Of a stretch of DNA of 64,000 nucleotides, positions 1 to 12,216 are shown piece by piece; position 1 is the stretch's first letter; the number at the start of each line of letters is the position of its first letter. The notes under the pieces were generated by a model, which searched no databases, was not told the origin of the DNA, and saw only the letters and a list, made by a program, of their open reading frames with translations. This DNA is from Austropuccinia psidii (lineage: Eukaryota > Basidiomycota > Pucciniomycetes > Pucciniales > Sphaerophragmiaceae), in the NCBI GenBank assembly GCA_023105745.1, contig JALGQZ010000018.1, positions 17,741,773-17,805,772 on the forward strand, read 5' to 3'. The translations under genes were made by a program, and so were the position numbers.

Positions 1-2
1 CA

Positions 3-2367
3 AGAAACATCAAAGAGATGCAATCTTTCCTTGGGTTTGCTAGCTACTATAGAAGCCAAATCAAAAATTTTGCCCACATAACTAGTAGTTTATACAAGTT
101 ATGTTCAAAAGATGTAATTTTTGAAATTACCAAGGAAAGAAGGGATGCATATGAGAGGATCAAATATGAACTCAAAAATGCACCTGTGCTCATCTTTCCT
201 GACTTTGAACTACCATTCAAGCTATACATAGATGCAGCATGTAGCCAAGGCTTAGGAGCGGCCCTTCAGCAGAGACAAATTGTGGATGGTGAACCAAGAG
301 AGGGAGTAATATTTTACATCTCTAGGCAGCTGAAAGATTCAGAAGCCAGACATGGGGCCACCCAGACAGAATGTATATGCTTAGTCTGGGCTCTAGAGAA
401 ATTCCATTACTATTTGGAGGGTGCAGTCTTCAAAGTCTACACAAACTGTACAGCCTTGAAGTCTTTACTGAACATGAAGACTACCAACAGACACATGTTG
501 AGGTGGCAAATAGCAATCCAGGAGTATAGAGGGAATATGACCATCATATACAAAGAGGGTAAATGTAATACCAATTCAGATGGCCTCAGCATATGGCCAC
601 TGGATAATGTCAAAAGAAACCCAGCTTATGACCCTGAAGTAGCAGCTGAAATTCTTAGCCATTTCATGGAAATAGACAGGAAGAGAAAACTCAGATTTTC
701 TGATGGGCACCAGAAGGTGGTACCCCAGACAGTGGAAACACTAACTCAGAAGGAACAGAAACTCCATTCCTGGGAATAAGCTACTTAGAAATGCACACTA
801 AATTCTTCAATGAAGTAATGAAGACATATGCCAAACACAAACAGTGTGGAATATTATTACAACTCCCTCAAAAAAAATACAGGAGCCCAGAACTGGAATC
901 CCAGTTGGCAGAACCCTGGTTGAGGGACTATAAGAAAAGTAGATTTTTCCTTATAGATGGCCTGCTCTACCATAGAAAGAAGCAAACTAGTGCACTCACA
1001 ATAATAGACAGAGACAATATATCTTTGATCCTACAGGAATGCCATGATTGCCCCTATATGGGACACATGAGTGAAGACAGGACCAAAGAAAGGGTAGCAA
1101 GCACTGCTTGGTGGCCCAGATGGGAACAAGAGTTGAGTGAATACATCAACACTTGTGAAAGATGCCCAAAGGAAAATAGAAAAAATGGGAAGAAGTATGG
1201 GTTACTTCAACACATAGAAGAACCTAAACACCCATGCGAAACCATCAACATGGACTGGGTCACAGGACTTGTCCCAGGAGGCAAAGAGAACTTCAATGCC
1301 TGCTTAATCCTAGTTGATAGGTTCAGCAAGAGTATGAGGTGCCTACCATGTCACAAGGAGGACACAGCCATGTATACTGCTCTGTTATTCTGGAACAACA
1401 TCATATCTCCCTGTGGAGTCCCTAAGATCATCATCAGTGATATGGACCCAAAGTTCACATCTGAATTTTGGACCAACCACTATGACATGCTTGGTACTAA
1501 ACTTGCTTTTTCGTCAGCTTACCATCGACAAACAGATGGATTAGCTGAAAGGATGATCCAGAAAATGGAAGACATCCTTAGAAGGTTCTGTGCCTATGGC
1601 ATGGAATATAAGGACCATAAAGGGTACACCCATGACTGGGTTATCCTTCTACCAGCAGTCCAACTGGCTTATAACACAAGTCAGGACTCTACCACAGGAA
1701 AAACACCTGCATTGGTAGAAAAAGGGTGGAATCCCCTATTGCCTGTGGATCAATTGAAGAAAGGCCTTATGACCATCCACCCCACAGCCAAATATTTCCA
1801 TGAAATGTGGAAGAGAGCTTGTGACACAGCTGCCAAATTCATATCTGAGGCAAAAGAATATAACAAGCAGAGGTGGGACAAATCACACATGGAACCTGAC
1901 TTTAAAGAAGGGGACCAAGGGTTAGTGTCTACATTTAACTTTAGTAATCTCAAAGCACCCAAGAAAATGAGAAACCCATTTGTAGGGCCTTTCACTATCA
2001 TTAAATTGATAGGGAAAAATGCAGTGGAAATCAAACTCAGAGAGGAGTTTTCCAGGAAACGCCCAGTCTTTCCAGTGAGCTGAGTCAAGCCATATTTCCA
2101 GACAGAGGAGGATGAATTCCCCTTCAGGAAGAAGAACCCCACACCACCAGAAATAGTGGAAGTGGAGGATTCCCCTGGACCAGTAAAGAAAATCATCAAG
2201 GCAAGGAAGATCAGACTTAATGTTAAGGATCAGAGACAGTATTAGTCAGATTCAAGAACCAGACAGCTGATAAGGAAAAATGGTTGGCAGAAGATGCCAT
2301 ACCAGATGGGAACCTTCATTTAAGGAGATTCAGCGCCTCTAGGAGAACTGATAAGCCTCATCAATGA
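3..2367 (+). pseudogene. pol: R1 pol remnant: RNase H, integrase, chromodomain
   Basis: The fragment opens at the RT/RNase H connection ([12 protein letters not shown]) and carries the RNase H motif [14 protein letters not shown] near 223-265. The frame changes between about 690 and 770 (the 18-779 frame ends, and the frame entered at 791 is the correct continuation), which I read as a small indel. Integrase follows: zinc-binding HHCC with [10 protein letters not shown] near 1038 and CERCPK near 1155, then the DDE core ([23 protein letters not shown]). An in-frame TGA at 2081-2083 and TAG at 2243-2245 plus a 1-nt shift break the C-terminal chromodomain ([10 protein letters not shown], then WLAED and HLRRF in the next frame). 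The end at 2367 matches the C-terminus of F. It is a clear pseudogene. Confidence 0.92.
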
Positions 2368-2376
2368 TAAGCCTTT

Positions 2377-2391
2377 TTTAGAGGGAGGGTA
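2377..2391 (+). promoter_or_regulatory. R1 polypurine tract
   Basis: A purine run (TTAGAGGGAGGGTA) sits directly before the LTR start TGTCAGCC and about 10 nt after the pol stop. It is nearly identical to the tract of F. In LTR elements this RNase H-resistant stretch primes plus-strand DNA synthesis. Confidence 0.88.
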
Positions 2392-3800
2392 TGTCAGCCT
2401 GTGACTCAAAACCAGAGCACAAGCATGACAGCCAAATACCATAAATCAATGGTATAGCCAAGATACCACCACAACATGGGCCTGAGCCAAATAAGCTCCA
2501 AAGGTACCAAAGGAAAGAGGAAACTCACTCCTTTCCAAATATACAGGTCCCATCACCATAGGACAAAGAATAACAAAGCTATCCCTGCTCAAAGTTGCTG
2601 CTGAGCATTAACCTTAATTTTCACCTCTCATCTGAAATACAGATTAAGAGGCTTAACCCCATCAGATAGGTATTCAAAATGAGGCTCTAGGTAAGGGCTA
2701 TCCAATGGTACCAGCCAAACTGAGATAGCACCAGTATTACAGAGGGTATGGCCAAATTCAGGCCAAATAAGGGTGAATAAAATATTCACCTCTCATCTAG
2801 CTTCTACAGTTTTAGTGCAAGATAATTAAAGTGGGGTCTTTTTGGGAAGAGAACAATCAGGGATATCTGATGGTGCAATTAACTTCCTAATATCTCATCT
2901 AGAACAAAAGTTATAAGGCAAACAAGCCCAATACAGCTTTTTGCCTAAAACATGCATATGCACAAAAATCTTGTACATGGCATTCCTTTGCCATAGTTAA
3001 TGATAACCATATCAATTGAGGTACCACTGTGAAGAATACATACAGGGCTACACACTGAGCCAATTTTGAGGTTTATATCTCAAAGACTGACAAAGGTATG
3101 GCTGTTTCAAGGTCAAAATTCCACAGTTTGGCTAATACAGCCTTACCATGGGATAATATACCATAACCATGATTATGAGGTGTCAAAAAGATGAAGAAGC
3201 TTTTTCTTAATTCAAAACCTCATAGTTCATTTAATAATGGGCCCCATAAAGGTTCTGTACAGCATTCTATGTGTTATACACGTCAGAATTAGGCTGTGTG
3301 GTCCCCAGATGAAATTTGCACCATGTATTGGTGAAAGCTGCCCAGATGTGGTTTTAAAGCCACATCTGAGCCCAATGAAGGCTATACACCCCTTTTGCAA
3401 ACCACAAGCCTGTCCTAGAGAGTGAAAAATATTCACTTCCTCTACATGAAAAGGTCTATCAGACTTTCACCCCATTTCAGGATAAAAGGAGGCCTTTTAA
3501 CTTCCAGAAAAGGAATCCCCATCCTTCTCTTGAATTCCTACATAGTACAACTGTCAAAAACAGTTATACTCCTGGAAAATAATCAGGTTATACTATAAAA
3601 TTTAGTGTTGTAGACTTTATTATTGTAATCCAACAGGTAAAGCTGCACCCAGGGCTTTCAACAGTGCTCACCACCACTAATAATCATTAGTAAAGCCCTT
3701 TTTTTTAAAACCCATTTTTTTACATCATTATCCATGTCACAGTCATAATTTAGGTTGTAAATACTCTTTATTATCACCTCTTTATAGACTTAGCCGGACA
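2392..3800 (+). repeat. R1 3' LTR (1409 bp)
   Basis: It starts TGTCAGCCTGTGACTC, the same start as both F LTRs, and ends TAGACTTAGCCGGACA, which matches the F end in 13 of 16 positions. Its middle matches the split solo LTR at 24936-28352 in inverted orientation (for example the 3170-3480 stretch against 27240-27600). A TATA-like GGATAAAAGG at 3480-3489 is in the sense orientation and probably marks the U3/R boundary, about 320 bp from the LTR end. No protein is expected here; the short frames at 3227-3436 are chance. Confidence 0.9.
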
Positions 3801-5743
3801 TTTAGCCAAATGAGATGTACCTCCACACTTATGACATTTCAAAGGAGTTTTGTCATGTGGTTTATTGGGTTTTGAAATTGGTTTACCACCGGTCTTGTTG
3901 TCCATTGGGGGTTTATACCAATTTCTACATATTTTTGCTCTAGTAGTGATGCCTCCATAGCATTGATATAATCTTCTGTAGAGAAAGGCTCAATACATCT
4001 GCTTCTTATGAAATGCTCAAGGTCACCATCACAATTTCTTAATATTCTTTTATGTACCATTGTTTCAGACATATAAGGATGAAGAGCAGTTAATCTGTCC
4101 TTTTGTTTAAGAAACCAAGACATGGGCCTGTCCCTCTCAATATTAAAAATGGCTTCTTCAAAAGAATTCTCCATTTTAAATCTCCAGGAATAATTTTCCC
4201 ATTTGGAAATAATTTGTTCTTTCCACCAAGCCCAACAATGTTTACCATGGTCTTGTCTCATTTTGTCAAACCATTTGTTTGCTGATTTGGTAAACAATGA
4301 ATGTAATTTTCCAATTATGTATTCATCTGGTATGCTAAAGTCTTTTTTAAGCATATCAATTGTTTTCATAAACTTCATATGATTATATTACACTTCACCA
4401 CTGAAGGTTGGCCATTGCTCTAATATTGGAATGTCTTTAAAATTGCAAGCAGTTTTCACTTATGGATTACTTGAAATTGTATGATGTAAGTCATTATTCA
4501 AGCTTAGCACATTTTTGTAAAGAATTGGTGTAGACTGTCTTGGCAAATCATTCTTCAGTGATATATTATTAATAATTAATTGAATACCTTCTTTCAATTC
4601 AAGTCTTGCTTTATCACTTTTTTCCAATTGTTCTTGGAAAAGAGTTGCATTCTACCCAGTTAAGTTTTCCAAGTTTTGAACTTGTATTCTTATTTTTTTT
4701 AACTGTCTAGCTATAAAAGAAATAGAATTGTCATCTGGTTGATTGAGTAAGGTAACCTTAAACTCAATTCTTGCACAATTTTGCATCAAAGACAAAATAT
4801 TGTCTTTATTAACATTTTCAAGGCCAATAATGCTCTTTTGTGACTCATCCACTTGCAGTATCTTATTACCCAACTTTTGTTGGATACACTCAAATGTTTT
4901 AAGCTTTTTTATAATTTCTTTATTACACGTTTCAATTTTTTTTACAAGCTTTACAAGGTCTACTTCTTTGGAAAAGATTGGTTCAATGTTTCCTCTTCCT
5001 TGTTTTTGAATGCCATCAGAGTTCTTGCCATATTGAACACATTGTCCATGGCTGTCTTCTCTTTCTTGGGAATCCTGTAGTTCTGCAGGTAAGGCTTGTT
5101 CCACTTGGGATTTGCCTTTCCCTTTGCCTTTTGCTTACCCTTCTGGTTGGTCTTTGGGGTTTTCTTGGGTTGTTTGGCACTTATTGAGGCGGACTTTTGC
5201 TTGTGGATGCTTGGGGAGCTTCGACTTGGCTGTTTTCCTTCCCTTGGGCCAACTTCTTCTTTTGGTCCTCTGATAACATGCTTTGGCTTTTCAACCAAGC
5301 TTTTATCTGTTGGACTTGGCCTTTGCAAGAAATGGGTGTCCAACCCTTCAGAAGTTCTTCTGTATTTTCTGGCCCCATGAGCTTCTTCGCTTGAAGATAT
5401 GAGTTCATGGTTCTTATCCAAAGACTTGGGAGAAGTTCCCACTGTTTCTGTTTTGCTGCCATAAACCAGTTCTTGTACTGAGACTGGTATATGTCTATTG
5501 TTTCCTGTTGAAAGTAATTCAGGTCTAACAACCGCAATAGCAGTTATGTCAGCTTCTGGACTCTCAATAAGAGTGTCAAAGGTTCTGGATAACCTTTGGG
5601 AACTGGTGGACATTCTGGCATCCTCCATTTGTGCCTCTCCTCTGGGGCTGACATTCCTGCCTTTTTGATTTATGACTGGAATGTCCTGGTCCAGTTCCAT
5701 TTTATTGGATGGAGTAGTTACTTCCACTTCCAGTAGGAGTCAT
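3801..5743 (-). pseudogene. gag: Element A gag (broken), cut at the zinc knuckle
   Basis: The Gag start is the ATG at 5743 (frame MTPTGSGSNYSIQ then a stop), matching the start position in B, E and F relative to the splice site. Gag-frame blocks follow with shifts between them: 5540-5200 (SPKSLDKNHELISSSEEAHG), 5104-4652 (coiled-coil-like, rich in K, E, I, L) and 4378-3839, the retrotransposon Gag domain (FTKSANKWFDKMRQ, WFLKQKDRLTALHP). The last block is a zinc knuckle of CX2CX4HX4C type (CHKCGGTSHLAK at 3839-3801). The final cysteine codon is supplied by the R1 LTR, showing that R1 inserted exactly here. It is a structural capsid/nucleocapsid protein, no longer expressible as one chain. Confidence 0.85.
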
Positions 5744-5908
5744 TTCACATCAATATAAAGTAATTAAGACTAAGAAATGGATTGAATTCACCTGCTGGAC
5801 TGTTAAAGTTTTCCTTGGTAATTAAACCCCTTGGTGGTGGGCTAGTTTGAATTTCAATACTAGACTCTGAGGCATCAGAGTCTGAAGAACTTTCTCTGAT
5901 GGATGACA
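5181..5908 (-). pseudogene. Element A ORF0: spliced protein overlapping gag in the +1 frame (broken)
   Basis: Exon 1 is 5908-5792, beginning TG after an AG acceptor (TTTTTCTATAG) and open throughout (SSIRESSSDSDASESS). The donor GTGAAT at 5791 and an acceptor at 5728-5727, 16 nt after the Gag ATG, join it in phase to exon 2 (TTPSNKMELDQD). Later blocks are in two frames because of indels: 5537-5181 holds IDIYQSQYKNWF, MNSYLQAKKLMG and GWTP, and the end of the 5727-4960 frame holds NYRIPKKEKTAMDNVFNMAR. All have counterparts in B and E. A possible first intron is 5970-5909 (62 nt, weak donor GTTGAG), whose removal would give A|TG. Function is unknown; no membrane segment or enzyme motif is visible. 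Confidence 0.7.
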
Positions 5909-6435
5909 CTATAGAAAAATATATACATAAGTTATTTTATCAAATAACAAAAATAACTGATGATCTCAACTTATTGGATAAAGTTGTTTTCATGTAATTT
6001 ATGGCAAATTACGTCAAAAAAATGGGAAAAATTGCCAATATTAAAGAAAAAATGTTTTTAGTAAAGATTTTCAATTTTGAAATTTTTTTTTATTTCATAT
6101 TTTCTTTAAAGAAATAATAATTATGCAATCAATAAGTTATTAATCAAAATTGTGTTATTATTCACTTTATACTAGAATAACTCAAAGAATAAAGTTCAAG
6201 TCTGTGATGCAAAAAAGCCACTGGTTAGACAAAAGAAATTTATTCCAAGTCACTAAATAGTATATTGTTTCAAACAATATTCTTAAGAAAAAAATAACTT
6301 TATTAATATCATAAAGATTATTTATAAGGGATAAGTCCCAAAACAGTAAATATCAAAGTAAATATGCCAATTTTATGTCAAAAACCGGTAAAATGAGGTA
6401 TAGAATATGATTTATGTCCCAAAAAATGGTTAAAA

Positions 6436-6452
6436 TCATGGCCAGGCCCCCA
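6436..6452 (-). promoter_or_regulatory. Element A primer-binding site
   Basis: On the minus strand TGGGGGCCTGGCCATG begins 2 nt after the LTR end. The same site occurs in B (33212), E (61252, one variant) and F (49306). A TGG start fits pairing to a tRNA CCA end, but I could not name the tRNA. Confidence 0.8.
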
Positions 6453-6454
6453 AA

Positions 6455-8618
6455 TGTAAGGTTTGTCTAGAATACTATTTATTATAGTAACAATATCAAG
6501 AGTACTATGACTGTCCTCAGTAGAAAAATATAATATAATAAAATATTATAATCACAAATTTAAATATAATTATTAAAAATAATTATACATAAAAAATAAA
6601 TTCAATTATCATTATGTAAAATAATAAGAAAAAAATAGAATAATTATAATAAATTACAATTATTCTATTATTGTTATAGTCACTGACAATTATAAAAATA
6701 AGAAGTGTAAAGCTCTTAATGAGACAATCACACGTGGAAAATATGAATATTTAACCATTTATAAATAATATATAAATATTATTTATAAAAAAATTAAAAC
6801 ACACACTGTGCAGAAATAATTCTTGTAGAAAAATTCTATATAAAAAAACTAATAATAGAAAAAAAAGATATAGAATTTTAGAGAAAACTTACTTAGAATA
6901 TAAACTTAATACAACAAGTCAAACAACAAAAGTTATTATATTAAGTAATTATTATAAGTTAAATACATTCCAAAAATTAATATTTCAAAATATAAAACAA
7001 CTTTTCATAATAAAAAAACATGATTAAAGAGTTTTTGAGAGGAATTTATGGATTTTAAAAGATATTTTAGAGACAATAATTTTATAAAATAAAATATATT
7101 ATAGGTGATTAAAACAATAATCTAATTTCTATTATCTCTATTATTTAATTTAATATTTATGAAGAATAAAACATTTAATAAATACTTTAATAATAAGATT
7201 TTATATATAATAAAGCTTTACCTGTTTAAATGTCTAATATGATTGGATTGATAATTGATGATGGACAAAAACAGTGATGAAAAGACTCTTTTTATGTCTA
7301 CAAAGCAGCTCTCATGATTCATAATAGATATAGAGGGCGTTCTAACGTCAAAACTGAACAACAATGCTTCAAAATAAGGTTCTTAACTTAAGGTAACTTA
7401 TCTTTAATTACAATTGAAAGTTACCAGTGTTATTCTTAACTCCAAGTAACTTTAATCCTCATTTAAGTTAATTATTTTGAGTTTTTATATAAATAAGCTT
7501 ATTTATATTAAATTTCATCACATGAACAACTTAAAAATAGAGTTTCAAGCAGAAATCTCTGAAACTCAATTTTTAATCATTTTTAAAGAAATCGTAATTC
7601 TCTTCAAGTATAATTAAAAGAGTAAATTTCCAGGCTAATTACCCAGAAAATCTGTTTATAAAAGATACTTAAGGTTTTACTTATGTATAGATAACATCAA
7701 ATTGTAAGCTGTATGAAGCTTTCAAGCAAATCCATTCAGAATTGTATTTTAATGAATTTTTGAAGTTATTGCTATTTTTCCATGTAAAATAGCAATAAAC
7801 ACTAAACCTTAACTTTTGATAAGATTTTAATGCTTTTAATCTTAAAGCTTTAAGCTTATTTAAGCTTTGAAAGGTCTCAGGACTATAACTCAAAGCCTGC
7901 ATATTGGGATTTACCCTTTGGCAGCTTGAAATTCCTGTCCAAATTGGGATAAAACCAGTTTAAACCTTAAGGTTGGATCAAAGTCTAATCTTAAAGTTTA
8001 AATAAGGTGAAAAATCCTTCAATACAGGTGGAAAACCCTAATTTAATCCTTGCAGATCCAAAAAAGTTTGGTACCCCAGCTCTGTTTGGTCTTTTTCCTT
8101 TGTCCCACCTTTTTGCATGGATTTTGCCCTTTTACTTATTTAAAGCCATACTATGGCCTTAAACAATTTTAAATTGAGCTCACAGGATTTACATTTGTAT
8201 GGCAAATACTTATCCAATTCAGTAAATATACACAGCACCTCAATTTTAACTAAAATTTTGGTAAGTTTGCATAAACCTTATGCAACTTTAAATTTAAGTT
8301 TATTGAAGCTTAAATTCAACAATTTTAAGAAAATTTTAAGAAAGTTACATTAGTACTGTGAGATTCTTAAATCTTCCAATAACATAAGAAATAAGCTTTT
8401 TTGGGTATAACACCCTATGGGTGTACCCTAGGTAACTTTTGGTGTAGAATCCAAAAATGACATAATATTTATAAATTTGTTTATCCACAAAAGTTGGACT
8501 TATTTTTTGTTGTTTTTTATTTTGAATTCAATTGAAAAGTCTTTTGAAGACTAAATCAGCTCTATATAACATCATCTGTGGCCTATTGGGTATGTTATAC
8601 ATACCTCACAGGCTCACA
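6455..8618 (-). repeat. Element A 5' LTR (about 2.16 kb)
   Basis: The inner edge TGTAAGG at 6455 (CCTTACA on the minus strand) is shared with B and E. The outer edge is inferred from similarity: minus-strand TGTGAGCCTGTGAGG followed by ATACCC matches the E LTR start TGTGAGCCTTAGGGG. A sense TATA-like GACATAAAAAGAG lies at about 7285-7297. The body is AT-rich and non-coding. The second LTR is outside the window, so the outer edge is an estimate. Confidence 0.65.
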
Positions 8619-10726
8619 TATAGGGACCTCCTATTAGTCAGTTTATGAGTAATCAAAGCTTAAGAATCTTTTGAATAGCTTTGATGACTAATCATTAGAT
8701 TATATGGGCAAGTATCCCAGATTGTCGTGCTGTACAGACAGGTGAGGTAAATTATTATCCAAATTATGAGCAATCAATCAATGAATAGCCTTTTGGAGGC
8801 TTTGAAACCTTCTAATTAACTAAGTGGGATAGTATCCCACAATCCCAATTGGTGTGGGATTATAGCCTTCAATCCTCAATAACTTTGTCAGTTCTTCAGG
8901 AAAAGCACTCAAACGTGGCTCAAATTGTAGAAAACTTTTAGCTTTAAGATTTTTTTCTACTTATGAACCACTTTGAACTAAGTGTAACAAGGTTATACAG
9001 GCTCAAAGTATTCTCAATTTTTTGTAAAATAATATTTTTCTTGTTTTAAGAAAAAAGTACCAATAACACTTCATCTGTTTAAGATATGGGAATAAGGGTT
9101 ACATTTTCATGTAGCCCTTATTTCACCCTAAAAACATGGGTTACCTTGAGAGGTCTCTAATAAAATATGTGAAATTTAGATGAGAGGTGAAGAAAATGTA
9201 TTGCTTTCCAGGTTACTCAAATAGTGTCTGTGTGATAACTTTTGATTAAGTGGTGCTACAGTTTTGGATCTGGAATAATTAAATATACCTAATTGAGAGA
9301 TTTTTATGAAGGACCCCACTTGTTGGTTTTATTATAAACGCTCTAGGTTTTTGAAGAGAGGTGAAGATCAAAATTTATGCTTATATACAGTTTACAACCT
9401 CAATAACCTTGCTAATTCTCATTGTTTGGTCATAAAAATGATATTTTCCAAAAGGGGAATCCATCCTCCTTCAGATAGAAACATGTAAAGAATTTCTCTG
9501 TTAGGTTCTGATGTTTGTAATTTTGGCTTTATTGTATCTTTGTTTGGTTTAATAATGGTTGAAAGTGTGGATTTCACTCCTTCTTATGTACCTTTTTCAT
9601 GGTAATTTTGAGCTTGATTCTTGTCATTTTGCTTTGAGTAATAGGATGAAAGTGAAGCTCTTAGATCCAGGACACCAGTATGATTTGGTTGTGGCTATCT
9701 CTTTAATTAAGACTGTGCTGTATGCTAAATGCTGCATTATGCCAAAGGACAACCACATGAAACCTCAATTATAGAATATTGTCTAAGGGTGAGGGAGCAG
9801 ATTTTACAACAATAAGAAACCACAGCATCAGCACAAAACTCAAAATATGATTTCAGGGGTCTTCCCAGTGTGCAAGTTGGTAAGGAATACCTCTGAGTCT
9901 GATTTTTCCTATGTCCAGGACTCAAGCCACATTGACAAAATACATAATTCTTAATTTTTTTAGGAGAATGAACTTTCTGGGAGCTTCAGGAAGATTGGAG
10001 AGATTCATGGAAGAGAAATCGAAATTCCAGAAATCCTCATAAGAATACAGGAAATTAGTAGGAAAAGAATATTCTTAAGAAAAATAACCCTAACCCACAA
10101 GTTGGCTATCAAAATTTCTAGAAGCTCACAGAACCTGCATTGTCACTATCTTATTGGTAAAAAATAAGATCAATCCAAACTATAAAACTATTTGGTAAAA
10201 TGAAACCATATAAGTGGCCAGAATTCAGGTACACATTTCAATTCAGAAATTACATAATCCCATTTGCCAAAATGTATACTACAACCAATTTTGATTTCAC
10301 CATGCGTTAAAATTGAAATTTGTACCTAGGTACAGATCTAAGGTAAATATTTAACCTGAAATTTGAAGCTATCTTTCCATTAGGTGAAATTAAATACTTT
10401 TGTAGTGTTATGTACCCACCTCAATTGCAAAAGAACCCAGATCATTAGTCAGATGTGAGGTTAATTTCAAGTGCATACACAGAGATGTAATTTGAAATTA
10501 TAGCTCAATTTCATTGGTAATATTTTTAGGGCCAGTAATGTTGCTAAATTAAAGTAGAATACTCACCAGAAAAAAAACTCAAACATGAAATTTTCCTAAG
10601 TCCCTTGTTTTAGGTAGGCTCTACAGAGAAAATCTCCCCCTCACTTCCTCCCTCCTCATGGAATTATAACCTAAGATTTATGAAGAATAATTACATATCT
10701 CTTATCTAGTAGGTGAACTTGTATCA
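8619..10726. other. Intergenic, no gene seen
   Basis: This is AT-rich sequence between the outer LTR edge of A and element D. A stretch near 9060-9470 has short matches (AGATGAGAGGTGAA and neighbours) to the R1/F LTR in minus orientation and may be a very old LTR fragment. The small frames at 9306-9925 show no family signature. Confidence 0.5.
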
Positions 10727-10731
10727 TCTAT

Positions 10732-11439
10732 TGTCACAGCCATGGAGACAGGCAGGGCATCACCACTCATTACTAATGGAAAATCTTCCAACACCTAATC
10801 AGAAAGGGGCTTCATGGAAGATTCACCAAATACAGTTTCAAAACTCAATACAGCTCAATACAGGCAAAACCCAAATACAGGCCTGTCCTCAATACAGGCG
10901 CAAATACCTGTATTGATTCAAATAACTGTATTGGATACACCAATACAGTTCCACATCTCAAATACAGGTTCCTCAATCATACAATCATGGTTTCTCAGCA
11001 CTCAAACACCAGGCTGGCACTTTTTCACATATACCAGCCCCCTTTCACCCACCTGGGAGTTTTTCCCCCAGTTAATCAAAATATTGGATTTATTATTTAA
11101 TATTATTTATTTATCATTAAGAAATATTATTTTATTAATTATTAAGTTAGTCTTTGCCTTCCCTCACCTGTTCAGTAAAGTCCTGGTAGCCATATCCTTT
11201 ATTAATCCTTTTCTCTTTTCTGAACAGGTTGAAAAAGTGGTACAGGATTATTTGTGGTTGGCTCTTTATTATTGCTTTTGTTTTCCTCTCATATCTTTTA
11301 ATTCTTATTATTTTATAACTAGGAATTTATCCTCTCATTTCATTACTCTTATCAATTGAGTATTTTATTCTGAGCCCTCCATAAGTAAGTCTGTTCACTG
11401 AGTGCCAGGCCCTCTTCATTTAGAAGAGCCCCTGTGACA
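10732..11439 (+). repeat. Element D 5' LTR (708 bp)
   Basis: It begins TGTCACAGCC and ends CCCCTGTGACA. From 10828 to 10970 it carries seven direct AATACAG motifs and two inverted CTGTATT motifs. The 3' copy starts TATCACAGCC, a G-to-A change that destroys the terminal TG, and is 62 bp longer because of extra motif copies. Confidence 0.93.
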
Positions 11440-12216
11440 TTATTTTAATTAACTCATAATTGCTTCTTTTCTTTCATTCATTCTTATTCATTTCCCTCAT
11501 TCTCAATTATGATTTTTTCATGATTTTACGATTTTTTGATTACATTATCTCTCATCAATTTTCATCTCATTCATTTCATTCAAATGAAAATTGATTCTCT
11601 TTCTCATTTCAAAAATTTTGCTGACCATTCCATTTTCTTCTTAATTCTCAATCAAATTTAATTTCATTTTATGTCTGAATTCAGGTTCTTTTATCAGGTT
11701 TAATTTATTGAAATTTGGGATTAATTGATTCATTTTTTCAGGAGTTTATTGAATTGGGGTTATCATTGTTTATTTGAAATCTGCAAGAATTATTGATTGA
11801 TTGATCTGATTATTCAAGAAATTGACTTTACCTCAAGACTCTGATTTGATTCCTCAAGATATCTGATTTATCCTCAAGATTTGATTTAATTGATTGATTT
11901 GAGTTTGATTCCTCAAGAAAATTGAATTGAATTTCGAAGATATTGTTTGAATTCCTCAAGACAACATTGATTTGATTTGGAATTGAGTTGATTTATTTGA
12001 TTTGATTGATTGATTGACTTGATTTGACTTATTTATTGAAATTGACTATTCATAAGAATTTGACTTTGTCATCTTCACTCTTCAAGATTTATTCATATTG
12101 ATTCACTTCAAGACTATTGATTGATTTCTCAAGTTCATCAAGATTCTCATTTGATTGTTTTGGTCAAGCCTTGTTTATTCTCAAGTATCATCAAGTTTTA
12201 TTTTCTTTCTGCAATA
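11440..12216 (+). other. Element D leader
   Basis: The leader runs from the LTR to the gag start. No TGG-initiated primer-binding site follows the LTR; the next bases are TTATTTTAATTAACTC. The second half is low-complexity, rich in TTGATTTGATT and TCAAGA repeats. No protein-coding signal is visible. Confidence 0.7.

Larger units (their letters stand above)
1..3800 (+). mobile_element. R1: 3' part of a Ty3/gypsy chromovirus-type retrotransposon
   Basis: This is the 3' third of an LTR retrotransposon whose 5' end lies outside the window. In order it shows RNase H, integrase, a broken chromodomain, a polypurine tract and a 3' LTR. Protein and LTR are closely similar to the intact element F (40720-50809), so R1 is a diverged member of the same family. 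The LTR ends at 3800, and the next base upward re-enters the gag zinc knuckle of element A on the opposite strand, so R1 inserted into A. The 5-bp duplication cannot be checked because the other flank is missing. Coding decay (one frameshift upstream of integrase, stops near the end) makes it dead as an autonomous element. Confidence 0.93.
3801..8618 (-). mobile_element. Element A: decayed Ty3/gypsy element, 5' half (LTR, leader, ORF0/gag)
   Basis: Reading on the minus strand: LTR (8618 to 6455), primer-binding site (6452-6436), leader, overlapping ORF0/gag, and then a sudden stop at the zinc knuckle where R1 has inserted. The pol part would lie to the left of the window. Gag, ORF0 and the primer site are homologous to B and E. 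The reading frames hold several stops and frameshifts, so this is an old copy. Confidence 0.85.

Noticed and set aside
10828..10970. The AATACAG array as a CRISPR-like structure
   Set aside because: Units of 7-8 bp with irregular spacing inside a eukaryotic LTR; no constant repeat-spacer pattern.
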